Shown piece by piece: positions 1 through 12,200 of a stretch of DNA of 64,000 nt. Source of the DNA: Allacma fusca. Lineage: Eukaryota; Arthropoda; Collembola; Symphypleona; Sminthuridae. The DNA lies in NCBI GenBank assembly GCA_947179485.1, contig OX359249.1:31916250-31980249 (forward strand), written 5' to 3'. The notes below the pieces were generated by a model that was not told the DNA's origin, made no database searches, and saw only the letters and a list, made by a program, of their open reading frames with translations. The translations under genes and the position numbers were made by a program. Within the stretch, counting starts at the first letter, position 1; every line of letters begins with the position of its first letter.

Positions 1-542
1 CATAATAAAGGAAGTACGCAGTATTAGTATTAAGAGCTGCCGACTGGAAGAGAGTGGGATAATGGAAAGTGCAAGACAATGGTTGAATAGCTTCATGTTT
101 TAACTATAGAGTAAAGCACCTGATTATCATACACGAGAAAAGCTGTCTGTGTATTTTCACAGGTTTTGAGTGTCTATGGAGTACACTGTACAATCCCCCT
201 GTTATGCGACATTGTAATGCTCTTAACCTTTTTCCTGCAATGGGGTCTCCCTGACAATCTAGACAAATGCGAGTTCATATGTTGGTTTGCTTGAGCATAC
301 TCATATTTAATTTTGAAAGCAAATCAATAATTCAATAACGCAGCACAATTATTACACATGAACTACACTATGTAGTTATTTCTCGTGGAATATATAATCA
401 TGGAATTTTTCCCCGACTTACATTTTTAGCTTCCTAGCTACTGAAGAGAAGTGTAGGCCGAGCCAGTAAAAGAGACACTACACTATAGGAAGAAAAGGAT
501 CCATCCATGTGTATGTACAAATATAAGTCCGTGAGGGTATAG

Positions 543-565
543 ACACACACACACACACACACACA
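543..565. repeat. (AC)n microsatellite
   Basis: An uninterrupted AC run of about 23 bases. Confidence 0.95.
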
Positions 566-1441
566 GGGAAGAAAACTCATGAGTTTTGTTCCTGGGCATG
601 GCACACATTTCCTATAGCGAAGAGGGATGGATAATGGAAATAAAGTCGATCGAATCGGAAGTTTTGAGTCATGTTTTTTAATTCACTGTATGTCTGAATA
701 AATAGGGAAGAATGCAACAAGGCTCTACATAATTTATTAGAGTAGAGCTATTACTGTAACTCACAATTTGTGTTACAAGGACCCTGGCGTTATTTGTGAC
801 GGAGGTTATTTCTCTTGATAGAATCCCAAATAATGGGTGGTAGTAGGTATGTATACACATATACTGTAGAGGGGAAAAGGGTGTGGGGAGAAACTGAATT
901 GGGTGTCTTTGTATAAATTATACATCCCATTGACATCAATGTTGAGTTTCCCAAGATTTACTGTATTTTCTTGTCATTCGTGGAGAGGAGGAAAGATTGT
1001 GTATTTGTGTGAGTGAGTATATATAAGGTGGGATTTTGTCAGTGCTACCAATTGTTGTCGCTAAAATTCAATAAACAACACAAACTTTGATTACATTACT
1101 GTCGTCGAGGCTAGAGTAGATTTTCCCCGCGTACCACATTCTTTCCGAGAGCTTGAGGATTTATATAGATTTTTCTCCCTCCAGACAGTTTACAAAAGGT
1201 CTTTGAGTTCCTCAATCCTTGACTACTCTCACTCTCCCTCTCACTCGGGCTCCCGTAACTTTTATCTTCTTAAAATTGGCTTCCTTTAAGCATAAGTACC
1301 TCTAAGTATGTCGCCGGGAGTGACTGAGATGCATTTTTTATTTGTTGGTGTTCTTAATCATTCCGACATTTCTCGCATCTCTTTTCCCACTTAAAAGCAA
1401 ATGAAAAGACTTTTCCCATTAATAGCTACTTTTTTCCCGTC

Positions 1442-1444
<3 letters not shown>

Positions 1445-1493
<49 letters not shown>
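1445..1493. repeat. (TC)n microsatellite
   Basis: A near-perfect TC run of about 48 bases, the longest pure dinucleotide array in the window. Confidence 0.97.
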
Positions 1494-1495
<2 letters not shown>

Positions 1496-2390
1496 AGACG
1501 AGTGTCTTTATACTAAGTAACTAGGTGTCGGAGACAGTAGAAGTCTCATGATGCATTAGAATACAGGAATTAATCTACAGGAGTATTAATCTGCATTCAA
1601 TGGATTCCGAGCTCCCTAACCACTATTGCTAAAAGGGACTAGGGGGATTATTAAAATTAAGCTGACGTCAAGCTGGTCCTAGTAATGATCATCATAATGT
1701 ACATGTCAGGGTCTAAAGAAATTCCCAGCCATCAGCTATCTTTATAAACCAAAACTTTCTTCCTCTAATCGTCTGCATCGGTTACAGCTCTAAACTTTAT
1801 TAGTTCTCACGAGCTGTGGTTTCAAACTTGAGCTAGGAGGGCTCGATGAGCTATGTGTTGTACAATTCTGATTAAGAAGGGATTTTTCATCCTAGCCTCC
1901 AATAGACCCCTTGTGTACTTATACTACCAAACTGCAAAATGCACAGATTCAGCCATTCTCACACTACACACGTATCAACATGTAAATATAATATTGAGCA
2001 AACTCTATCCTCCAGGGAACAATTCTAATATTTTTTTGCACACTTCAGTTTCCCAAGTCTATATAGAAATGTCAAGTGGGACGTTGGAGTTGAGTTATCC
2101 ATCTCCGTATTTTCTGCAGGATTTTCAAGTTGAAATAATTAACACCTTTCAAGCCTCCTCTCCTTTCTATTTGGTGTATGTAGTGAAATTGACTGTAGGT
2201 GCGAGTCAGGGCACTGTTTTGCATTTTAAATTCTTCCAGTTCTAAACTAATAATTCTCAAGTAATTCAGTAGAACAAAGTATAAATGTAGACTTTGTTGT
2301 CCTCTCACTTATTAAATTTTCCAAGAATTAATAAAAACTTGTTTGCACATGCCATGACGTTGAAGTTGGTACGCTGATAAAAAAAGCCAG

Positions 2391-2434
2391 ACATACATAC
2401 ATACATACATACATACATACATACATACATACAT
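2391..2434. repeat. (ACAT)n tetranucleotide microsatellite
   Basis: Eleven perfect ACAT units. Confidence 0.97.
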
Positions 2435-3075
2435 GTGGACATGAGTCGAATACCCAAAGACAATCTTTACGTGGGATGATTTTAATGAAATTTGTATTGT
2501 TTTATTAAAGGCATCAAAAAACGGAGTTATGTTTGGGAGTGAAATTCCCTTCTTTAAATTCGAGTATCCATAGGGGTACACTTGAGCCTGAAAAAATAGT
2601 ATACTACATATTAAATGTCCATATTAAATGTATCTTTGGAAAATTATGTTCATATTGTTGGAACAGCCGCTGTGTGGGTGGTCCCGCTGTGGCGCATAAT
2701 CTCTCCAAAAGGGATTAGAGTAACAGGAGAGAAATAAAATATTTGTGAGGGAAAATAGGGAGAATTTACAAAGCAAACAGTACAAGCATACTTTTGATGC
2801 CTGTGCAATTCTAAATTGCGTACTTATTTGTCTGGCAAGGGAATACCAAGAGATAATTGTGTGTCGGACTGAATTCAAACACATCAATAATTATTTGCAG
2901 TTGGTGTGAGACTTGGAGTCAGGGACATTGGGAAACCATTTAGATTCCAGATATTCAGGCTTTTGCAAATTTGCGGTCGAGTGTACGAACAGGGTGTTGT
3001 TAGTACGGAAAAATAAATTTCATGAGTGTATGATTAAATACGGCGGAGGAGGATAGATAACTTCTATAGTGATTG

Positions 3076-3218
3076 ATGAAACAGGAGCACGAGACTCGGT
3101 TTGGAGGTAATGTTGGGGAAGAGAATGGAATGCTGTCAATGGGACCTGGACTGATGTCGGGCGAGGACTCGCTACTGCCTCGATACCCTGAGAGAGAAAC
3201 TAATCGTGAGGAATTCCT
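3076..3218 (+). CDS. HECTD2: HECTD2 coding exon 1 (residues 1-48)
   Basis: The ATG at 3076 is the first in frame after TAG and TGA stops just upstream. It opens 47 codons of acidic, Met/Gly-rich leader ending REEF, then CT before donor gtaagt at 3219. CT plus the C that opens exon 2 makes a Leu codon. The leader itself is not conserved; support comes from the donor, the phase fit and the join to the conserved block that follows. The ATG context is unremarkable and the upstream sequence has no pyrimidine tract, so I favour an initial exon over a spliced one. Confidence 0.7.
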
Positions 3219-6200
3219 GTAAGTTTTCCATGCTTTGCATCCCAGTAGACTCAATGCATAACTTTGGTATCCCAATAACATTGAAGTAGCCCAGTTTACA
3301 ATTTGTACATTGCTCCTGCACCCTGACTACAAATGACTGGACTCGGGAGGAAAAGCTCCAAAAGAATTCCTCACCTTTTCATGACACGGGAAGTAGATAC
3401 AGGGTGGGGAGAGTCCTTACCCTCCCTATCCCTGGATCCTCAAAGGGGAAGTGAGCAAGATGTCCCAGAGGAAAAATTTCGGATTTTTTCATTCAATATA
3501 AATATGAACGTTTTAAATATATTTTAAAACATTGCACTTGTAGCTTTTCTTCCAAAGGGAATTCATTACAAATTAATATCATCAACTCAATTTGAAAATT
3601 ACTGCCCCAGGAGCCCAAACTGTCACGAAAGGTTTGAATATCCGTCAAATAAAAAATATTATTACTTATAGTAACTCTTTTAAATATATAAATTATAATC
3701 TTGCGTCATATTTTGGATTCCTGAGGCAGCAATTAGCAAAATCAGAAATTTCTCTTACTCGTATTTCTCTTTCCTCCTCAGACTGAATTACAATACTCCC
3801 ACCCTCGTTCCCCATTTCATTGGTCATGTTCATAAAGCTCAACACGATGGAGTATCGAATAGCTCTTTGGAAAACCCATAAACGTTCCTAAGAGCAAGCA
3901 TCAAAACAATTTCTTAAAAGAGCCCTGTGTGGGAATAATAAATGTTAGTTTCGACACCCCCCAAAACAATTCCGATTTTGCTTCTCGTTCCTGGCTCTCT
4001 TATGTATGTGGGTTAGAGCTGAGACAAATGATTCCGGGCACCCTGTGTATGTATATCTACATTTATAAGAAATGTCCACAAAATATTTCCAAAGTTTCCC
4101 AACCAAGACAGATATTACAGACATGACCATTTGTATACAATCTTGTTTATATTTTCCAAGCATGCATCTTGAGTAATGTAGCGAGCATGTAGTGTAGTAA
4201 GACATAACCCGTCCGTTAAGGTCTGGTAAGTCGTTTTTACCATTTTGTTGAGGACCTTTGGGCGTCGTTCCTTGGTTTACAGGTATCTAGTGCACCTTAA
4301 TGGTGTTAATTTTTCTCGCCTGGGCCCCTCCGTCCCTGATAAAAATTAGTACACATATTATCCGAGGGAAGAGCAATGTAAGAGAATTGTACTGTAATCT
4401 CACGTGTCTTCCTTTTTTTTTTATTTCCTTTCCTGTGGAATTATAGCCAAGCTGTCCGCCAAGCTACGCAGAGTGGGAACTACGGGGATTTATTACGATT
4501 TTACTCAAGAACTTTCGAGTCTTACGCTGACATTTGTGCTACTTTTAAGGTAAAATATTCTTTATACTATTTTTTTCTTGGCTGAACCCTCGTAGAGAGG
4601 TATTTGATTCTACGGATACTGTGCACATGATTCCTTCAGTTGACCAAGCACGGTATAGGAGTCGGTGTCAGAGCTAATAAGTTGGGATTCACTACATATT
4701 CCCGTGTTTAGCCGGAGGAACCAATTGTAATACATCGTATTTAAATGGGTGCCACAGGAGCTTTTTCTCGTAATTTAAAGACTAGGCTCCGTTCTTTTCT
4801 TATGTGTGGTGTGTTGTACTTTCTCCGTGAAAGTGCTCTCTCCGGCTGTGTACAAATGGTAGAGGTGAATGGAAACAAGGGCTAATAAATAATTCATTAG
4901 TGTTTCACATGCAGGTATGCCGTCGACATGGTGTTTTAAACAAGGGGTTATATTGACACTACCCAGGGTGGGAGGAATAGTGGAAAAAAAGTTTACAATT
5001 TAAAAAAAATATATCTACTTTTTCCAGAATGATCCCAACAAATACACGACCGTTTTGGAGGATCCGGAGCTTAATATGGAATTCGTTTATTCCGTTAATG
5101 ACGCCCTACGGAATTCGGTAAATTTCTCTCTCTCTCTCTTCTTTTGTATGTACCTGTTCCTCTCTTGTACGCCTCACTCTCTCCCTTTGATCTTGTTACT
5201 TCCCATGTCTAAGGCAGTCGTCTATTTAAGTAAGAAAAGGAGTTTATTCACGAGAGCAGTTTCTACTTACTCGAAATTGGTATCTATCGTACGACCAAAA
5301 TATATTTTTGGCTCCAAATTACTACACATTTGTGGTCTGAGGATAGTTTGACAGTTGGGGATCATGAAGGGTGGCTGCTATTAAAGCTCCTGTAGTTTTG
5401 CACTGGTACAGGCAACCATTTGAACTAATGCCTACATTATCACTCTTCCCAACTCACAACGGTAATTTATGAGCTTAGGCTAATTTTCATATTTACACTC
5501 GAGCCTCAAATAATGTAGCATTGATGTCCGCACATGTATTTCAGAATTGCATGCACTCTCCTAATCGCCACTCTTTGAAATTACAACGCTAATTACCTTG
5601 ATACTGGAACGGAAGTTGGTGTCAAGTGAAAAGCATGTGTATGCACAATTACCACTGACAATCTCATTTCTCCATGTACTCTGATAGACTCAAGGATTTC
5701 ATGAGACGTGTATATCTCAAGTATTATCAGGAGCTATTCCCCCCTCTTGTTTTCCTCACAGTCGACAAGTTACAGCTGGTGCAAAGCAACCCAGCAGGAT
5801 TGAGCATTACAGCGTCGGGATAAAAATGTCTAATGAAAATAAATGGAGCAGTGCTATTACACAGTATTACTTAGGCTTCCCTTAACTGCACTTGTTACAG
5901 TGTGTGTGTCACGGAGGAATCGATTTTCCCTCTGGTGATGACGGAAATGATAACGGGAATCACTGGAGGAAATTCAAATTCTTGAAAATTGTAGTAATTA
6001 TGTAGTTTGCCCAGTGTGCATAATCGTCATCAGATTTGAAATCCCTGAGTTACTCAAATTAACCTATGATAACAGTAGTGTAGTTGTAGCTTGTGGGTAT
6101 AGAGAGAATTATAAACTTGAACTAACACCCTGCCTGTTGATATTTTCTCCCCCCTCGCTTTGTAAGTACCGAAATTAAAACATTCAAGTGAGTCGAATCT

Positions 6201-9200
6201 GCTAATTTTGAAGATAATGAAGATTTCCTTATCCAAGACCTTCCTCTCACTACAGACTTTGTATAGGGAGTAAAAATGTAATTATTAAAATTTGAAAGTT
6301 TACCAGAAATGAGTCCCGTTATTCTCCATGGTTTCACTCTGAGTACCCTATACCTGGAAGGTGTAACATGGTGTTCAGTGCTCACTTAGTAGGTACTCCT
6401 AGACATGGTTTAATTTTTCTGTCAGGACACGATGGGGCTGTTTGAGCACATATACTTTTCCATAATGATTGAACATATTTATATACATATTTAGAGGTAA
6501 CCATAAAAGCACAGTATTAAATTACGAAGTATTTAATTAGTACATTCTGCGCAGGGTAGAGTGTTGTTACGGAATGTAAACCCCCCTTCACAATTTTTAT
6601 ACCCTAAGTTCTTCTGTAGATTAATTCCGTAACTTCTTTTCCCATTCATGTGCATGTGTAAACGCTGTTCCCAAAAAGTTGAAATTAGAGCCAGTCGTAA
6701 TGAGGTATGAAGACAAGTCAGGTAGGAGTAATCCCGAATGAATTACTTACACTTTTCTCCAGGGGGAATATGAAAGGTTTGTATTTCAGTCATTCTGACA
6801 ATTAAATGTGATACCATCAACTCCATAATAATTAGTTGCTACTTGTTTGCTTGGTGTTGTCTTCTCAAACAATCCCCATTCTAAAGGGAAGTCAAGTTTT
6901 CCGTACGTTCAAAACTTAGGGATATTTCCCTAGGATTTTATTCCTAAACAAAATATTTTTATACTTGTCAGTCAGGAGTAGGAGATGAGTTCCTATTGAG
7001 GTACATATATCTGTCAGATGTATGTAGAGGCGACTTGAAATGAAAGCTTTTTGGAATGGATAGTTTATTAGTTCCTGCTCGGGGCGAAAGGATCTAAATG
7101 TATGACATTTTCTAATTAATTAATTCATTTTGCTTTAGTCAGGAAACTGTTGGAGTGGTTTAATTTACTTTTAGTATCTCACGCAGTGATTTCTATATAT
7201 GTATCAACATTTGTGACTCTTGAAAGAACAACAGCAGCTAGCGTTTGTGGACCATTCGTTAGAAATTAATTACTTCATTCCTTCCATTCTACTTGCACAT
7301 ACAGTCTATGTATGTATGTGTGTATTTCGTATGAAAACAAGATTTTTTTGTCTTGACGGAACAACAAACGTTCCGAAAAGAAGTAGTTTATTAATTCAGC
7401 TGTTTTTATAACGGCACTTAAAGTATGGTATGCAGTATGCATGTGCATGCTACTCGTTCTCAGAGTTGGTGCTTTGACCAGGACAAAATGTTATTTTTCC
7501 TAAGCTGCAAGCTCACAAAACAAAAATTCTTTTCCTTCACCTTGGATTTCTAATGATGTATTGGTAAAGAGCTGGGGCCGACGGATCAATGAAGTGTAGA
7601 AGAGAAGAATGTTGCAAAAGCTAACAAACATGATGTTGGGTAATCGGCAAACATGAGACAAATGAAAACTAATACATTCATTATTTTAGGATACTTATCA
7701 GGGCAGTAGTAAACATCTTGAGATGGATGAGATAATTAAATATATGAATGTGCTCATCACACATTAAGATGACTTTGTTTTGTTTTTTCAGCCTTCAACG
7801 ATTCAGAAAACAGTTCTCAAGTCCATTGTGAACGCTCTTCTAGACGAAAAACAAAAGTGAGTCATATTTCTTGCACGAGTCTCCACATACATAGCTTTAT
7901 GTATTCTTGTTATTTGTGGGTGGGTGCTATGGAGTTGTATTATAAATTCAGGGTAGCCATTTATTTCAATTACATTCTTATCTCAAGGAAAGTATCGTTC
8001 CTGGTAGGTTTCAAAATTCTTCAGCCTTCCAGTGACCCTTGGTTTCATTGAGTTTATTACCTCTACCTTTGCTCTTTCAATCCAATTTTAGTATCTTTCC
8101 ACCATCATTATTTTACCACTGGCTTAAAAAGGTCAACTATGCCGATAGCCAGGGGTAATACAGATGTAGATAATATTTTTTATTAGACAGAATAGCTCCT
8201 ATAGGGGTACATATCTCCTGAGCTGAATTATGGGCCGACTGGAACCATATTTACTTGTTAGCTGGACTCTCTTCCGAGCTTCACTTTGTTGTCCTGCATC
8301 TTGGATCGAATTTAAAAATTAAAAAAAAAATCCAAGTATCAACCAAATTGCCCGGTTCTTTTTGCAGTACTTCCAGAGGTTTCCCTCTTATCATTTTTCA
8401 GGGGTAACTAATCCAATGACATATCAAAATCCACTGAAGCATTACAGGCGGGGACAACTCATAGGAGTCTAGTTTTTGATAAAAACTAAGAACATCCGTC
8501 AGTCAATATAAAGTTAGCTATAAACTTAATGAAAGTCTCAAACCTTTGATTTTTTTGCAATTCATTTAACTCAGTAGCCCGCTACAGGGATCCATTTATG
8601 TTTATGGCGCTCCAGAGCTAATCCATCTACTATGACGTTTGCAACCGGAACTATTTACACATATCGTTGACTCTATAAGGACTAGGGATAAATTTGGGCT
8701 ATACGTGCAACTCTTTATATCTAATACATTAGTATAGTCTTCAGATATATACTCTATACATCTATGCGTATCTACATATAAAATTTCTATACCTCTGTAA
8801 TAATTCTATGTATCTTCCCATGGATCAATGAAAGTATGTACATCAAGTGTGTGAATTTTTCTGAATACATATGTAATGCATTTGTTGAGATGAGAACATT
8901 GATCTTATAGGTTGTACGCTAAGGATAGAGTTCGAGCCCTGTTCATAATACTACAAAATCCGATTTTCACGGCTCAGTCGTCCTACACTGTTTTAGCACA
9001 CGTCCTACGTCACATCACATCACTGCCAAATGCTGACCATCAAATGCTCGTCCACTGGTTTCGCACGTGAGTGAATTATCAATTCCTTCGTTGTTTTTTT
9101 CCCCTTTTTCTCGTCCATACACACAAAATATGAGCATGATGAATCTACGCGCTGTGATCTTAACTCCGTCGTGAATTATTCAACCCGGAGTCGCTACGTC

Positions 9201-12200
9201 AGTCAGTCAATGGAAGTCCTTCTAAGAAATAAATAAATATACTTTCCCTTTCTTTGAAAAAACTGAATTTGTTTGGTATAATAATTCCCAGTATCTTAGA
9301 ACTTAGGACAAGGAGTTCCTGAGGTACTATATGCACAGCAGAACTCCAGCGAGATGATCCAGCCTTGATCATCAAGGCAAACCAATGTAATTAAGCACAT
9401 GAGGTTGAAATACCTGTAATAATATTAATTATTCAAATTTCTTCACAATCAGGATTAACTCTCATTCTAGAAATCCGCTGTGCTCTTCGAGGAATGTAAT
9501 AGTGCAATAAATTATGCACATATAACTTTGTGGGTCTTACAATTAGCATTAGTATATCTACATGTATGGAGTCTCAAAGCGGAGAAAGAGAAACCCACTT
9601 AAAAATCAATACAGTCAAGAAGTGAGAACGCACTTGGGCAGACAACCCCGAGACATTGTGTTGGCCAGTTAGACTATAGGATTGGGAGTCTGGGCCGGGA
9701 AGGCTCTAAATGATTCTAGTAATTTTAGCTATCCAGTAATCAAAGCAATTTACTGGTAGTTTCTTAGTGGTATAAACAGGTTGTTGCTCATGAGTAGTTA
9801 ATTACAGTTGGAGACAGCCCTTTAGTCTGGGGGCACTCAGGGGCAAAATACGGATTGTGTTCCCATTGTACTGTATTATGCATGGACGTCGACGTAGATG
9901 TGTACATACGTGCGTTGAGGAGCGTGAGTGGCTCCGGCGTTGGCTAATTTGTAATTATTTATTCTTTGGGGACATGTCATAAGTAACTTACTATATTAGA
10001 TCCCTTTGTGCAGGCTTGACGTGGGTCGATTAAGAACCCTTGTTCGGCAACTGACTCAGTTCGTTACGATACGACAGTTTCCTCCGGCTGATAGAAGTCT
10101 ACCTCCACTATCCAAGTCAAAATGGTGGATTCCGGCTGCAGCGAGAATTCTAGCCCTTCTAAGTAATCCGACGGCTATGTACTTGTGCTTTCTCCCTGTA
10201 GATATTTTTCTCCATCAATCAAATCTCATGTTTTTGATGAATTATTGCATTATAGTAGAAATGAGTTGCTGAAATTCCGTATTTCTATAATTATCTATCT
10301 ATACATAATATAAAATCTACACTGAGGAAAGTAATAATGCTGCTATGCTCTCGAATGCCTAATAACCCCAATTCTGTGATGAATGACTGAACAGACGCAG
10401 CAAACAACGGATGTCAGCCGCCTTTACTTCACTATTCAGAATTTTACAACAGTGCTTTAGACCATGTGGACTTGATGCAGGAGTACTGGAGATGGCAAAG
10501 TCCTGATAGACCCGGCCAATTCTCCTATTGTCAGTACCCATTCATGCTGAGCATTGTAGCTAAGCGGATTATCTTAACTAAGGTTAGTATCGAGTAACTT
10601 ATCTTGAGGAGCAATTCTGAGAGCATCCTGCGTCAGAGATTTCCTTCCTTTCGTATCCGAGTGTCCCTATGTTGTAATGACTATGGAAGTAATAGTTTCT
10701 CTGAATTTTAGGATGCGGAGCATCAGATGATACTGGTAGCCCGACGGTCCTTGGTTGCCAAGGTTGCTCGGCACCAGACCCCACAAATTGATATTTTTTT
10801 CTTGAATATTAACGTCCGCCGAAATCACATGGTGGCAGATTCATTAAAAGAGGTAAAAGTCCATGTAATTTATAGTATGTAAAGGTGGCATGGGTGTAGG
10901 CATGGGTGAATCTACATGTAGATATCTGTGTCTATGTAATCTATATGTACGCCCACAGGTACTTACTTACTACCGAGGTGGGTTTATCTGACCTCTGGTG
11001 CGATATTGTTGTGTGTAATGATTAAATTCCATTATCGAACCTGTTGCATGTGAAAAAGCTTGTGGGGGTGGATTATTTGGGCATATGTGAAACTGAATTT
11101 GAAGCTAAAGGAATTATGGGTGCACATAATCCCATTTCAAATGGATGTTGTGATTGTGGCTTATTGTAAGGTAAATGGTTTCGTGATGTGTTTTATAAAT
11201 GTTTACATTCACTACCTTGGTAACGGTACGCACACGAACCTTTGATGACCATTTCACGTCATGAGTCAAATAGTTTATGAATATTTGTGCAACATTTGAA
11301 ACTTATGTATGTATGTAATTACTTGTATGTAAGTACACATTTGAGCCTTGTTTTTAAAACGCAAATGCAATTATTTGTACACATAGTTGTTATTAAGGAA
11401 AGAACGACTTTCGTCATTTCGTTATCCCTTGCATTTTTTTTATAATTTAACCTTTGGAGCTCGGCAGAAAAACTGATTTGTGAACTAGATTTCTAATTTC
11501 AATGATATGTACGCACGCAGAATTTGCATTTTTATTTGCGCATGCAAAATCTTTTAGGCCGTCACTTTGCTCTCTTGTTAGGAGTTTTAATCTCGCTTCC
11601 ACCACCTCCCCTTCTCCGATTCTTATTCCAGCACATACCCTGGAATATGCATGTGTGCATGCATGTATGTATGTATACAAGCGTCTATGACATTGCTGAA
11701 GAGGGAATTGAAATGTCTGGAAATTCACTGGAAGTGGGGAAGTAGTCCGGGAAATATTAAACTGTTGAGTGTGTGATGGGAATCTAGAGACATTTCCTTG
11801 AATGTGGATTATACTTTATGCAATTGTAGATCGCCAGTAAGCAGAAGGATTTGAAGAAAAAACTTCGAGTTTCTTTTGTCGGCGAGCCGGGCTTAGATAT
11901 GGGCGGCCTCACCAAAGAATGGTTTCTCCTCCTGATCCGTGATATTTTCCAGGTAATGGGAAGCCTAATTTAGCAAGCCAAATGTCTACAGGATATATAC
12001 GGAGTGGCATTACTGTGTGTAATAGTTAAAGCCTTCTTTGTCGTTTCCTCTGTCACTCTACTAAACTTCACATGTTTTGTTTGCACTGGAAAAAAAGTAA
12101 CATGGTTTAGGGTCGTCAGAAGAACAAGTCACCTGCGTTCACTATTTTGTATTATCTCGGAAGGGGCTTACATTTTACTTTCTCCACTGCTTCAATTGTG

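Larger units (their letters stand above)
1..3075. other. upstream flank of HECTD2, no gene recognised
   Basis: AT-rich sequence with three microsatellites (543-565, 1445-1493, 2391-2434). Only short ORFs with no recognisable motif occur on either strand. Promoter and 5' untranslated exons of HECTD2 probably lie here or further left but cannot be placed. Confidence 0.6.

Noticed and set aside
1018-1044. TATATATAAGG followed by TCAGTG, a possible TATA box and initiator
   Set aside because: Spacing is shorter than usual, it is 2 kb from the first coding exon, and such strings are expected often in AT-rich DNA.
8920-8935. tRNA B-box-like gagttcgagcc
   Set aside because: It lies inside HECTD2 exon 5 and is explained by the coding sequence.
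10163-10272. Continuation of HECTD2 exon 6 past the donor, including a frame that vaguely resembled the next family segment
   Set aside because: Exon 7 at 10395-10582 encodes the true continuation ([20 protein letters not shown]) with exact phase, so the resemblance was chance and no frameshift is needed.
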